A program made the position numbers and the translations under genes. Below are positions 9,551-17,025 of a stretch of DNA of 64,000 nucleotides, piece after piece (within the stretch, counting starts at the first letter, position 1; each line of letters starts with the position of its first letter). The notes beneath the pieces were generated by a model. It had not been told where the DNA came from and did no database searches. It saw nothing but the letters and a program-made list of their open reading frames with translations. The DNA comes from Bacteroidaceae bacterium (lineage in GTDB: Bacteria; Bacteroidota; Bacteroidia; Bacteroidales; Bacteroidaceae), in the NCBI GenBank assembly GCA_017650105.1, contig JAGCFO010000036.1:50840-114839 (forward strand), given 5' to 3'.

Positions 9551-10300
9551 ATGAACGCACTCATCGTTGCCGCAGGACTGGGCACGCGCCTCAAGCCGTT
9601 CACCGACACCACGCCCAAGGCACTGGTGCCCATTGCGGGCGTTCCTATGCTCGAACATCAGATACGCAAGCTCAAGGAGGCGGGCGCCAGCCACATCGTG
9701 GTGAACGTGCATCACTTCGGACAGCAGATCATCGACTTTGTTCATTCCCGCAACGACTTCGGCATGCGCATCGACATCTCCGACGAGCGCGGATGCCTGC
9801 TCGACACGGGAGGAGCCCTGCGCCAGGCAAGCCATTTCTTCACCGACGGCGAGCCCGTGCTCGTACACAATGTCGACATCTTCTCCAACGCCTCGCTTGC
9901 CGACTTATATGCGCAGCACGTCAGCTCGGGCGCCGACGCGTCGCTGCTGGTGAGCAGGCGCGAAACAGCACGCTATCTGGCGTTCAACGATGCAATGCAC
10001 CTCGTGGGGTGGACAAACGTGAAGACGCAGCAGCGGAAGGTTGTCAGCGGTACCGACTTCGGACAGCCCGAGTCGAAGGCTACTCTGCTCGCCTTTGCTG
10101 GTATACACGTCGTGTCGTCCACCCTCTTCGATGCTCTCGACCGTTTTGGCTCCATCTTCTCCATCATCGACTTCTACCTCTCGGCAGCAGCCCGCTACGA
10201 CATCCGGGGCATAGAGCCCCCTGCCGACTTCCGCCTCGTCGATGCCGGCAAACCCGAATCGCTCCCCCTCGCCGCAGAACTGCTGCAAAGCACTATGTAG
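9551..10300 (+). CDS. MurU-like sugar-1-phosphate nucleotidyltransferase
   Basis: A 249-residue single-domain nucleotidyltransferase. The N-terminal signature AAGLGTRLKPFTDTTPKAL is the NTP- and Mg-binding loop of the GlmU/RmlA/MurU group. VHNVDIFSNA holds the metal-binding Asp, and the length fits MurU rather than bifunctional GlmU. With an AmgK-like kinase two genes upstream, the simplest role is MurNAc-1-P + UTP to UDP-MurNAc, which bypasses de novo MurA/MurB synthesis. Mannose-1-P guanylyltransferase is the main alternative. Last gene of the operon; no clear terminator follows. Confidence 0.82.
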   Translation: MNALIVAAGLGTRLKPFTDTTPKALVPIAGVPMLEHQIRKLKEAGASHIVVNVHHFGQQIIDFVHSRNDFGMRIDISDERGCLLDTGGALRQASHFFTDGEPVLVHNVDIFSNASLADLYAQHVSSGADASLLVSRRETARYLAFNDAMHLVGWTNVKTQQRKVVSGTDFGQPESKATLLAFAGIHVVSSTLFDALDRFGSIFSIIDFYLSAAARYDIRGIEPPADFRLVDAGKPESLPLAAELLQSTM

Positions 10301-10342
10301 CCAATCCCCGCAGCATAATATGTAAGGTCTTCCGCAATTTTT

Positions 10343-10386
10343 GCTTTGAGGAAAAAAGTTTTTCGAGAACAAATAAAAATTTTTTC
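10343..10386. repeat. Degenerate copy of the polar intergenic repeat
   Basis: GGAAAAAAGTTTTTCGAGAA followed by an A-run/T-run block (AAAAATTTTTT). It matches the A-tract/T-tract plus GAGAA modules of the family described at 49959, and lies 43 nt after the nucleotidyltransferase stop. Confidence 0.5.
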
Positions 10387-10387
10387 C

Positions 10388-10642
10388 TTGAGCTTAGCTC
10401 TTCCTCTGCCGAGAAATGAAGAGAGAAAACAGTTTTTTCCAAAAGCAAAACGCCCTCGGGAAGTGCCAACTTTTTCAGAAATATGACATCCTTTTCAGGA
10501 AAACAAGTGTCAACCGACGGAGCAGCGAAAGCAAAGCCAAGTTTACTTGAGCTCTGCTGAGTCGGGATGGAGGAAGAGCAAAGCTCAACCACTTCAGCAA
10601 AAAGCAAAAAAAACAGTTCAACCAAAATCAGGAAAAGACCAC
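10388..10642. repeat. Long repeat copy A with inverted ends
   Basis: From about 10409 to 10642 this is nearly identical to 11834-12071 in the same orientation, with about a dozen differences over some 230 bp. Copy A also has an inverted pair: TTGAGCTTAGCTCTTCCTC at 10388-10406 and GAGGAAGAGCAAAGCTCAA at 10570-10588, 18 of 19 bases complementary. An internal hairpin pairs the TTGAGCTCTGC segment with GCAAAGCTCAA. The minus-strand open frame through it is low in sequence logic and I do not call it a gene. Together with the repeat at 10343 this fills the gene-free stretch 10301-10652. Confidence 0.85.
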
Positions 10643-10652
10643 AGTTGAAGTG

Positions 10653-11474
10653 TTAATGACTGGTGTCGAGAATCTCTTCCCCTTTCACCACGAGTGACGG
10701 GCAGGCGGGCAGTTTGCGCATCTTGCCTTTGGCGTTGTTGCGAGCGCAGCTGTTTTTGAGGTTGAGAGGGGAGTAGAGTCCTCCTTTGCCCTTGGCATCC
10801 ACGAGGCATACGCTGACGCAATAGTCCCCTTTCCTGTGCAGCACGACAGCCTCTTCTGGGCTGACTGCTATTTGCTTCCCTTTGTCGTCGGGTGTCACCA
10901 GCTTGTAGATGGGCTTGTTGAGGATGTTTTCGAATTGTTTGTCTCGAATTTCATAGACATTGAAGCTGAGCATGCACTCGTCGTAGGTGCATTCGCTGAC
11001 ATCCAGCAGGATTTCCGTCAGCACGTAGTCTTTCCGGTTTCTGAATAGCGGTCCCCACTCGATGTCGCCATCATGTTCGCCCACGAAGCCGACAACACTG
11101 AAGGGCACCACCGATTTGCCGGAGAGGGTGCGTACCTTCCGGTCGTTGCCCACGACGACTTCCATCAGTTCCACCACCTTGTCCTGCAGCGTCACGGTGA
11201 GCTCCTTACCCGCCGAATACGCTTCGTATGGAACAGTCACCATCTGGTACGAGACGTGGCTGACGGCCAGCTCGTCTCTCCTGTCGGTAGGGATGGTGAG
11301 CGTGAAATGTCCCTTGGCATCAGAGATGACACCGACGCTGTCGCCCTCGATGCCTATGCTGACATACTCCACCGTTTCGCCTCGCTCGTTCAACACTTGC
11401 CCCGAAACGGTAATCTGGGCAAGGCATGCTGTCCGCACCGCGACAGACAATAAGAACAGTACCAGATGCTTCAT
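10653..11474 (-). CDS. Exported protein with carboxypeptidase-like regulatory domain
   Basis: A 273-residue protein of unknown role. It has a signal peptide ending near CLAQ, then residues 22-105 form a CarboxypepD_reg-like beta-sandwich (ITVSGQVLNERGETVEYVSI, SDAKGHFTLTI), as found at the N-terminus of many Bacteroidetes surface and TonB-dependent proteins. The remaining 165 residues (DYVLTEILLDVSECTYDECM, FNVYEIRDKQFENILNKPIY) resemble the beta-rich tail of stand-alone members of that group. No TonB-dependent receptor barrel follows. The gene lies alone between the two long repeats. Its -7 box is at 11499-11506 on the minus strand. Confidence 0.75.
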   Translation of the reverse strand: MKHLVLFLLSVAVRTACLAQITVSGQVLNERGETVEYVSIGIEGDSVGVISDAKGHFTLTIPTDRRDELAVSHVSYQMVTVPYEAYSAGKELTVTLQDKVVELMEVVVGNDRKVRTLSGKSVVPFSVVGFVGEHDGDIEWGPLFRNRKDYVLTEILLDVSECTYDECMLSFNVYEIRDKQFENILNKPIYKLVTPDDKGKQIAVSPEEAVVLHRKGDYCVSVCLVDAKGKGGLYSPLNLKNSCARNNAKGKMRKLPACPSLVVKGEEILDTSH

Positions 11475-11498
11475 AGATTTTCCTTATTTCATCCGGCA

Positions 11499-11506
11499 CA
11501 AAAATA
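11499..11506 (-). promoter_or_regulatory. -7 box for the regulatory-domain gene
   Basis: TATTTTTG on the minus strand, 24 nt upstream of the start at 11474. No convincing -33 box. Confidence 0.4.
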
Positions 11507-11616
11507 GATGCATTCGGCGAATGGCGAGAATTGCGGGGCGGTTTTTAGTATTGTTTAAGGGAAGCTACCTCCGCTTTCAGTTATGTTCACAAAAAGCCAT
11601 GCACCGTCTCTGGTGT

Positions 11617-11836
11617 TTAGCGCTTCTGATAGACTTTTATCCAGTCAACACGCAGTTCGGAGGGGAGTGGCTCGGGCTTGTCGACGGCGCCTGTCCAGGC
11701 TCCTCCCAGCTGGTTGGAGAGGATGATGTGGAACGGATAGTCGGGCCAGGGGAACTGGTGCGGTTGTCCGGTGCGGGGATAGGTAAGGGTCATCGTGCCG
11801 TTGTTGAAGAAGCAGATGCTGTCGGGATGGACTTCG
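11617..11836 (-). pseudogene. C-terminal remnant of a GH16-type beta-glucanase
   Basis: About 73 codons that end like a family 16 glycoside hydrolase: FFNNGTMTLTYPR, FPWPDYPFHIILSNQLGG, then ELRVDWIKVYQKR before a TAA stop. The usual upstream part, including the ExDxxE catalytic strand, is missing. Homology stops at about 11836, where long repeat copy B starts; the frame stays open into the repeat but the sequence there is repeat, not enzyme. I read this as a gene cut by a repeat-associated rearrangement. GH16 assignment rests on the C-terminal pattern only. Confidence 0.7.
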
Positions 11837-12071
11837 AGAGATGTAGAGAGAAAACAGTTTTTTCCAAAAGCAAAATACCCTCGGGAAGGTGTCAACTTTT
11901 TCAGAAATATGACAACCTTTTCAGGAAAACAAGTGTCAACCGACGGAGCAGCGAAAGCAAAGCCAAGTTTACTTGAGCTCTGCTGAGTCGGGATGGAGGA
12001 AGAGCAAAGCTCAACTACATCAGCAAAAAGCAAAAAAAACAGTTCAACCCAAATCAGGAAAAGACTACACC
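11834..12071. repeat. Long repeat copy B
   Basis: Direct repeat of 10409-10642. It abuts the GH16 remnant on its left. It contains GAGGAAGAGCAAAGCTCAA at 11996-12014 but lacks the left inverted arm present in copy A. Confidence 0.9.
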
Positions 12072-12112
12072 GCAAACCCTGAATATGATTGAACAGCTTT
12101 CCGCGGAGCCTG

Positions 12113-12235
12113 TTCAACAAAAATAAGGGTTAAGAGAGAAGCATTCAACTTCTGCCAGGGTTAAGAAGAAGGTACGCAGATAGTATTCAACCTATGGCAG
12201 GGTTAAGGTAAAAATCATTCAACTTTTTTTAGGGT
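12113..12235. repeat. Four-copy TTCAAC-N7-AGGGTTAAG array
   Basis: TTCAAC occurs at 12113, 12144, 12186 and 12218. Each is followed after exactly 7 nt by AGGGTTAAG (12126, 12157, 12199) or, in the last copy, AGGGT (12231). Unit spacing is 31, 42 and 32 nt. The half-sites are loosely self-complementary (TTcAAC with GTTAA). It could be a set of protein-binding sites or decayed short repeats. Confidence 0.85.
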
Positions 12236-12244
12236 AGTACACCA

Positions 12245-12459
12245 TGTCACGTCACATGTCACAAATAATATTAAGGGGGTATATGTGACAAAATGGGGAT
12301 TTTCGGCAAAAATGGAGGAAAGAAGAGAGGTTATAGATTGTTAGTATAGAAATTTAATTTTATATTATAATATTTATATTATAATATAAAATTAAGATTT
12401 TCTCTCAAGTCAATCCCGTCACAGTATACCCCTTAAAATTTTACGTGTGACGCGTGACA
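12245..12459. repeat. Symmetric TGTCAC/GTGACA element with 42-bp palindrome
   Basis: Left arm: GTCAC sites at 12246, 12251 and 12258, then TTAAGGGGGTATA at 12272-12284, then GTGACA at 12285. The right arm mirrors it: GTCACA at 12418, TATACCCCTTAA at 12425-12436, GTGAC at 12447 and GTGACA at 12454. Between the arms, 12354-12395 is a perfect AT-only inverted repeat (20-bp arms, 2-nt centre). No ORF lies inside. Its build resembles a replication or recombination site, but no DnaA box or known origin motif was seen. Confidence 0.8.
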
Positions 12460-12506
12460 AATGTGCGCTATGTTACACGAAAAAGCATTTTGCTCAAAGG
12501 AAAATT

Positions 12507-12565
12507 CGTTATTCTTTCTACATCCTGCACGATGAAGAAAGAATATTTTTTGAAGAAGAAATAAG
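12507..12565. repeat. Polar intergenic repeat, hairpin copy
   Basis: ATTCTTTCTACATC (12511-12524), 6-nt loop, GATGAAGAAAGAAT (12531-12544): 13 of 14 paired. It is followed by a T-run and GAAGAAGAA. It lies directly 3' of the DUF4248 gene (stop at 12568, minus strand) and may act in its 3' end. Confidence 0.7.
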
Positions 12566-12567
12566 AC

Positions 12568-12810
12568 CTAAGGCGTTCCTAAGTGCTCGGTGATGGTTCG
12601 CACCTGTCGGGGGGTGAAGCGACGCTGCGAGGATTGGTACCCTTGCGCGCGTAACTCGCGGGCGAGGGGCTTGCACAGCTCCAGCTCGTGGCGCAGGGCA
12701 CGCCATGCGGCACAGGGTGTATGCTGGGGAAAGTAAAGCATCGCCAGCTCGGTGCGCCCGTAGGTGCGTAGGATGAAGGGAGTTTCAATGATGTCGGGAG
12801 TTAGGTTCAT
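12568..12810 (-). CDS. DUF4248 family small protein
   Basis: An 80-residue protein of unknown function that fits the Bacteroidetes DUF4248 family: FILRTYGRTELAMLYFP near the start, AAWRALRHELELC in the middle, and RRFTPRQVRTITEHLGTP at the end. The predicted form is a small helical protein, basic in its second half. The ATG at 12810 was chosen over upstream in-frame codons because the promoter lies at 12833-12863. In other Bacteroidetes such genes often sit beside VirE/DUF3987-type and HU-like genes in mobile regions; none is present here, so it looks like an orphan. Confidence 0.8.
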   Translation of the reverse strand: MNLTPDIIETPFILRTYGRTELAMLYFPQHTPCAAWRALRHELELCKPLARELRAQGYQSSQRRFTPRQVRTITEHLGTP

Positions 12811-12832
12811 AGCATTTGTGTGTTTGTTGATG

Positions 12833-12863
12833 TAAAAGTACGAAAAATCCCCGATTCTTGCAA
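12833..12863 (-). promoter_or_regulatory. Promoter of DUF4248 gene
   Basis: On the minus strand, TTG (12863-12861), a 20-nt spacer, then TACTTTTA (12840-12833). The predicted start leaves a leader of under 20 nt before 12810. Confidence 0.5.
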
Positions 12864-12956
12864 GAAAAACACGAGAAAAGTGAGAAATGTTTTCATCTGC
12901 AACGCGGTGTATTTCAACGAATTGCAGTGCACTAAAAAACTTTTTCAAAAATTAAT

Positions 12957-12982
12957 CGTATATAACCGTATATAACCGTATT
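12957..12982. repeat. 10-bp tandem repeat, operator-like
   Basis: CGTATATAAC twice (12957-12976) and a partial third copy CGTATT, ending in the -33 box of the first BspA promoter. One helical turn per unit suggests a binding site. Confidence 0.6.
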
Positions 12983-13009
12983 TGGCATGAAGGAGATGTA
13001 GTATCTTTG
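12981..13009 (+). promoter_or_regulatory. BspA-like gene, upstream promoter P1
   Basis: TTTG at 12981-12984, 17-nt spacer, TATCTTTG at 13002-13009. The spacer is slightly short. Confidence 0.5.
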
Positions 13010-13082
13010 TAGTGTCAAAGAAATAGACGCAGCCACATCCGTTACGATGCGCTAAAGACAAGTCAAAAAAGTTGCCTGATAA

Positions 13083-13114
13083 TTTGGACATAACGAAAAG
13101 AATCACTACCTTTA
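13083..13114 (+). promoter_or_regulatory. BspA-like gene, proximal promoter P2
   Basis: TTTG at 13083-13086, 20-nt spacer, TACCTTTA at 13107-13114. Start expected near 13120, about 50 nt before ATG 13170. Confidence 0.6.
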
Positions 13115-13169
13115 CACCAGAATTAACAAACTGCTATTCAGCACTGAAACTGCAAAAATCTATCTCGAT

Positions 13170-16100
13170 ATGAAAAAACAAATATTCACCCTCCTGCTTG
13201 CCCTCGTGGCGCTGTTCTCTGCCAGGATGTCGGCCCAAGAGGCCTACGCGGTAGTGAGCGCCGACCAATCCAGCGTCACCTTCTACTATGACAGCCAGAA
13301 GGCTGCCCGCAATGGAGTAAATCTCAGCTATTCCAATTGGGCAACTGAGAACCTCATTACTGCCACATTTGACGCATCTTTCGCCAACTACGACGGGCTG
13401 ACATCGCTTAGAAACTGGTTTTGGGAGTGCAAAAACCTTACCGGCATCGTCGGAATAGGCAACCTCAACACCTCCAACGTAACGGACATGTTCGGCTTGT
13501 TCACCAACTGTTCAAGCCTGACCAGCCTTGACGTGAGCGGATTCAACACCGCAAAGGTGACAAACATGCAATATATGTTCTTTGGCTGTAAAGAACTCAC
13601 CAGTCTCAACGTGAGCAACTTCAACACGCAGAACGTGACGAACATGCACGGCATGTTTTACAATTGTAGTAAACTGACCAGCCTTGATGTGAGCCGCTTC
13701 AACACCTCTAAGGTGACGACCATGGACAGCATGTTCGACTACTGCTCCGCTCTGACCAGCCTTGATGTGAGCCGCTTCAACACCGCCAACGTGACAAACA
13801 TGTCTTATATGTTCCGCGGCTGCAAAAGCCTTACCAGCCTCAACGTGAGCAGCTTCAACACCGCCAACGTAACATACATGAACGACATGTTCGCAGACTG
13901 CAGCGGACTGACCAGCCTTAACCTGAACAACTTCGACACTTCCAATGTTACCAACATGAGCAACATGTTCTGGGGCTGCAGCGGGCTGACCAGCCTGAAT
14001 CTGAGCAGTTTTAACACCGCCAACGTGACAACCATGAGCCTCATGTTCTGCAGCTGCAGCAAGCTTACCAGCCTCAACCTTAGCAACTTCAACACCGCCA
14101 ACGTGACGGAGATGAACCGCATGTTCGAGAGCTGCAGCGGACTGACCACCCTCAACCTGAGCAACTTCAACACCGCCAACGTGACGACCATGCAATCCAT
14201 GTTCTCAGGCTGCATCGGGCTGACCAGCCTCAACCTTAGCAACTTCAACACCGCCAACGTGACGAACATGCAATACATGTTCTACTACTGCACCGGCCTC
14301 ACCAGCCTCGACGTGAGCACCTTCAACACCACCAACGTGACGAACATGAGCGGCATGTTCGTACAATGCAACAAGCTGCCAGCCCTCAATGTGGACAACT
14401 TCAACACCTCCAATGTCACCACCATGGAAAACATGTTCTCAGGCTGCAGCAAACTGACCTTCCTCGACCTGACCCATTTCAACACCCAAAGGGTTACAAA
14501 CATGAACAGCATGTTCTTAAACTGCACTGATCTGGCAGTCATCTGCGTAGGCAGCGACTGGAGCGCGAATCAAGTAACGAGCAGCCTCAGCATGTTCTCA
14601 GGCTGTACTGGCCTGAAGGGTGGCGCCGGGACGGAATACGATTCAAGCCATACCGACAAGACCTATGCCCACATCGACGGCGGCGCGAGCGACCCCGGTT
14701 ACCTCACCGATGGGACAGAGCACAAAGCATACGCCTACCTGGAGACTGCAGAAAACGTACTCACCTTCTACTGCGATGCCCTACAGGCAGCGCGCACCGA
14801 AGGCAACGTTTACACTCTCAACACAGGCACCAATAACCCCGGATGGTTTTCCAAACGCGCAACCATCTACCACGTGATATTCGACCCGTCGTTTGCCTCC
14901 GTCCGCCCCACTACTACCTATTACTGGTTTTACGACATGGGCAACCTGACGGAAATCACAGGTATCCAGTACCTCAACACCGACAACGTGACGAACATGA
15001 ACGGTATGTTCCGCAACTGCAGCCAACTGACGGCCCTCGACCTCAGCGACTTCAAAACTGGAAGCGTGACAGACATGAGCTTCATGTTCGCAGGCTGCAC
15101 CGGCCTGACCGCACTCGACGTGACAAGCTTCAACACCTCCAGCGTGACGACCATGAACAGTATGTTCTACAGCTGCATCGGCCTGACTGCCCTCGACGTG
15201 ACAAGCTTCAACACCTCTGACGTCACAGACATGCAGAGTATGTTCTACAACTGCAACAGTCTGACCACCCTCAACGTGAGCGGCTTCCACACCTCGAAGG
15301 TGACAAACATGCAAAACATGTTCCGCAAATGCAGTAGCTTAACCAGCCTCGACCTCAGCCGACTCGTAACCACCAGCGTGGAGGACATGAGTAATATGTT
15401 CTTCGACTGCACTGGCCTTACCAACCTATACTTCGGCAAATTCAGTACCACAAAGGCAACCCTAATGCTCAGCATGTTCCGTAACTGCAACAACCTCACC
15501 GTCCTCAACCTGAGCGGCTTCAACACCTCGAAGGTGACAAACATGCAAAACATGTTCTCAGGCTGCAGCAAACTAACAACCATCTACGTAGGCAGCGGCT
15601 GGAGCATGGTAGCCTTGCCAAATACCAATTATTCTTCAAACATGTTTAGTGGCTGCACCGCACTCGTGGGCGGCGCCGGCACCGTGTTTGACAGCAATCA
15701 TACCAACATGGCCTACGCCCACATCGACGGCGGCGAAAGCAACCCAGGCTACTTCTCAGAGTTCACTTCAGAGGCCTACGCCGTGTACACAGCTGACAAC
15801 ACTACCCTGACGTTCTACTACGACAAGAACCGCTCGTCGCGTACAGGCTTGACCTTCGGACTGAACACGGTGAACACGGAGGATGACCCCGAATGGTATA
15901 CCTACGGAGGGACTGAAAATGCCATTTACAGCAGCGTCACTCAAGTGACATTCGACCCGTCGTTTGCCGATGCACGACCCAAGACCACATGCGCCTGGTT
16001 TTATAATATGATCAACCTAAGCTCCATCAGCGGCATGCAGTATCTCAACACCAGCGAAGTGACCAATATGAGTTCAATGTTCTTGTTCTGCATAAAACTG

Positions 16101-16775
16101 ACGAGCCTAAACCTGAACCATTGGGACACTTCCAACGTCACCGATATGAATAGCATGTTCAGGGGTTGTACAAAACTGACGGATCTCAACGTAAGTGGAT
16201 GGAATACTGAAAAAGTGAAGTACATGGAATTTATGTTCGATAGTTGCAAAAATCTTGAGAACCTCGACTTGAGCGGATGGAACACCCAAAATGTGTTGGG
16301 CATGTGGTACATGTTCGCCAGTTGCATAAAGCTTGAGAGCCTCAACCTAAGCAGTTTCGACACGAGTAGTGCCACGGGCATGAATTACATGTTCATCGGC
16401 TGCACCGCGCTGAAAACCATCTACGTCGGCGACAGATGGAATATGGATACAGTAAACAATCATGAGGCCATGTTCGCCAACTGTACCAGCCTCGTGGGCG
16501 GCGCCGGCACGGCATGGAATGCCAGCAACCCAACCGACAAAACCTACGCCCACATCGACGGCGGACCGAGCAACCCGGGCTATCTTACGGGGACGTCTAC
16601 CTACTCGAAGGGCGACGTGAACAAGGACGGTGACGTGAACGTGAGCGACGTAACCATGCTTGTGAGCATGATTTTGGGTAATACGGCACAAAACGAGATG
16701 GCCGACGTGAACACCGACGGCTCTGTGAACGTTTCCGACGTCACAGCCCTCGTGAGCATCATACTGGGCAACTAA
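13170..16775 (+). CDS. BspA-family LRR surface protein with dockerin-like C-terminus
   Basis: A 1201-residue secreted protein. The signal peptide is about residues 1-22 (cleavage near MSAQ). Three blocks of DUF285-type repeats follow, beginning near residues 24, 518 and 868. Each block opens with a segment such as AVVSADQSSVTFYYD and closes with YAHIDGG...PGYLT. The repeat unit is 26 residues (78 bp), pattern LTSLDVSxFNTxxVTNMxxMFxxC. Residues about 1145-1201 carry two Ca-binding-loop motifs, GDVNKDGDVNVSDVTMLV and ADVNTDGSVNVSDVTALV, typical of a type I dockerin-like domain. BspA proteins act in adhesion and host binding. No canonical type IX sorting tail was seen. Tandem near-identical repeats make the array open to recombination. 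Confidence 0.92.
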   Translation: MKKQIFTLLLALVALFSARMSAQEAYAVVSADQSSVTFYYDSQKAARNGVNLSYSNWATENLITATFDASFANYDGLTSLRNWFWECKNLTGIVGIGNLNTSNVTDMFGLFTNCSSLTSLDVSGFNTAKVTNMQYMFFGCKELTSLNVSNFNTQNVTNMHGMFYNCSKLTSLDVSRFNTSKVTTMDSMFDYCSALTSLDVSRFNTANVTNMSYMFRGCKSLTSLNVSSFNTANVTYMNDMFADCSGLTSLNLNNFDTSNVTNMSNMFWGCSGLTSLNLSSFNTANVTTMSLMFCSCSKLTSLNLSNFNTANVTEMNRMFESCSGLTTLNLSNFNTANVTTMQSMFSGCIGLTSLNLSNFNTANVTNMQYMFYYCTGLTSLDVSTFNTTNVTNMSGMFVQCNKLPALNVDNFNTSNVTTMENMFSGCSKLTFLDLTHFNTQRVTNMNSMFLNCTDLAVICVGSDWSANQVTSSLSMFSGCTGLKGGAGTEYDSSHTDKTYAHIDGGASDPGYLTDGTEHKAYAYLETAENVLTFYCDALQAARTEGNVYTLNTGTNNPGWFSKRATIYHVIFDPSFASVRPTTTYYWFYDMGNLTEITGIQYLNTDNVTNMNGMFRNCSQLTALDLSDFKTGSVTDMSFMFAGCTGLTALDVTSFNTSSVTTMNSMFYSCIGLTALDVTSFNTSDVTDMQSMFYNCNSLTTLNVSGFHTSKVTNMQNMFRKCSSLTSLDLSRLVTTSVEDMSNMFFDCTGLTNLYFGKFSTTKATLMLSMFRNCNNLTVLNLSGFNTSKVTNMQNMFSGCSKLTTIYVGSGWSMVALPNTNYSSNMFSGCTALVGGAGTVFDSNHTNMAYAHIDGGESNPGYFSEFTSEAYAVYTADNTTLTFYYDKNRSSRTGLTFGLNTVNTEDDPEWYTYGGTENAIYSSVTQVTFDPSFADARPKTTCAWFYNMINLSSISGMQYLNTSEVTNMSSMFLFCIKLTSLNLNHWDTSNVTDMNSMFRGCTKLTDLNVSGWNTEKVKYMEFMFDSCKNLENLDLSGWNTQNVLGMWYMFASCIKLESLNLSSFDTSSATGMNYMFIGCTALKTIYVGDRWNMDTVNNHEAMFANCTSLVGGAGTAWNASNPTDKTYAHIDGGPSNPGYLTGTSTYSKGDVNKDGDVNVSDVTMLVSMILGNTAQNEMADVNTDGSVNVSDVTALVSIILGN

Positions 16776-16822
16776 AGCATAAACCAAACCCTATCGGATT
16801 AGAGTTAAATTGCTAGCAGACA

Positions 16823-16864
16823 CAAGAGAGGGGGGCTTCCGCATAGGGGAATCCCCCTCTTGCT
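16823..16864 (+). terminator. Terminator after the BspA-like gene
   Basis: Long GC-rich hairpin: CAAGAG and a G-run at 16823-16835 pair with a C-run and CTCTTG at 16853-16862, with TTCC/GGGAA inside. The T-tract is weak. Confidence 0.7.
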
Positions 16865-16937
16865 TTGACGCACCGATTACAGAAGGCTAAGGAAAAAGGA
16901 CAAAATAAAAAGATGTGAAAAATAATCGATTAAAAAG

Positions 16938-16967
16938 TTGATTTGTGAAAAAAAAGAAGTACCTTTG
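16938..16967 (+). promoter_or_regulatory. rpsA promoter
   Basis: TTG at 16938-16940, 19-nt spacer, TACCTTTG at 16960-16967, leaving an AT-rich leader of about 50 nt with no Shine-Dalgarno sequence. Confidence 0.6.
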
Positions 16968-17025
16968 CAGCCGATTTGGACAATCAACATAATGTCTAAC
17001 CTAATTAATTAAATTATATTTATTT

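Larger units (their letters stand above)
12811..13169. other. Divergent regulatory region between DUF4248 and BspA-like genes
   Basis: No gene seen. It holds the DUF4248 promoter (12833-12863), a 10-bp tandem repeat (12957-12982) and two plus-strand promoters (12981-13009 and 13083-13114). The 5' leader of the BspA-like gene would be about 50 or 150 nt depending on the promoter used. Confidence 0.6.

Noticed and set aside
10293..10625. Minus-strand open frame through long repeat A, shared with copy B
   Set aside because: The shared translation follows from near-identical DNA; no promoter, no recognisable family, and the frame diverges outside the repeat.
12354..12395. Perfect 42-bp palindrome as a transcription terminator
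   Set aside because: It contains only A and T and lies far from any gene end, so it is unlikely to end transcription; treated as part of the symmetric element.
13450..16400. Regular 78-bp repeats suggesting a CRISPR or minisatellite array
   Set aside because: They are in frame and encode the 26-residue DUF285 repeat of the BspA-like protein; there are no spacers.
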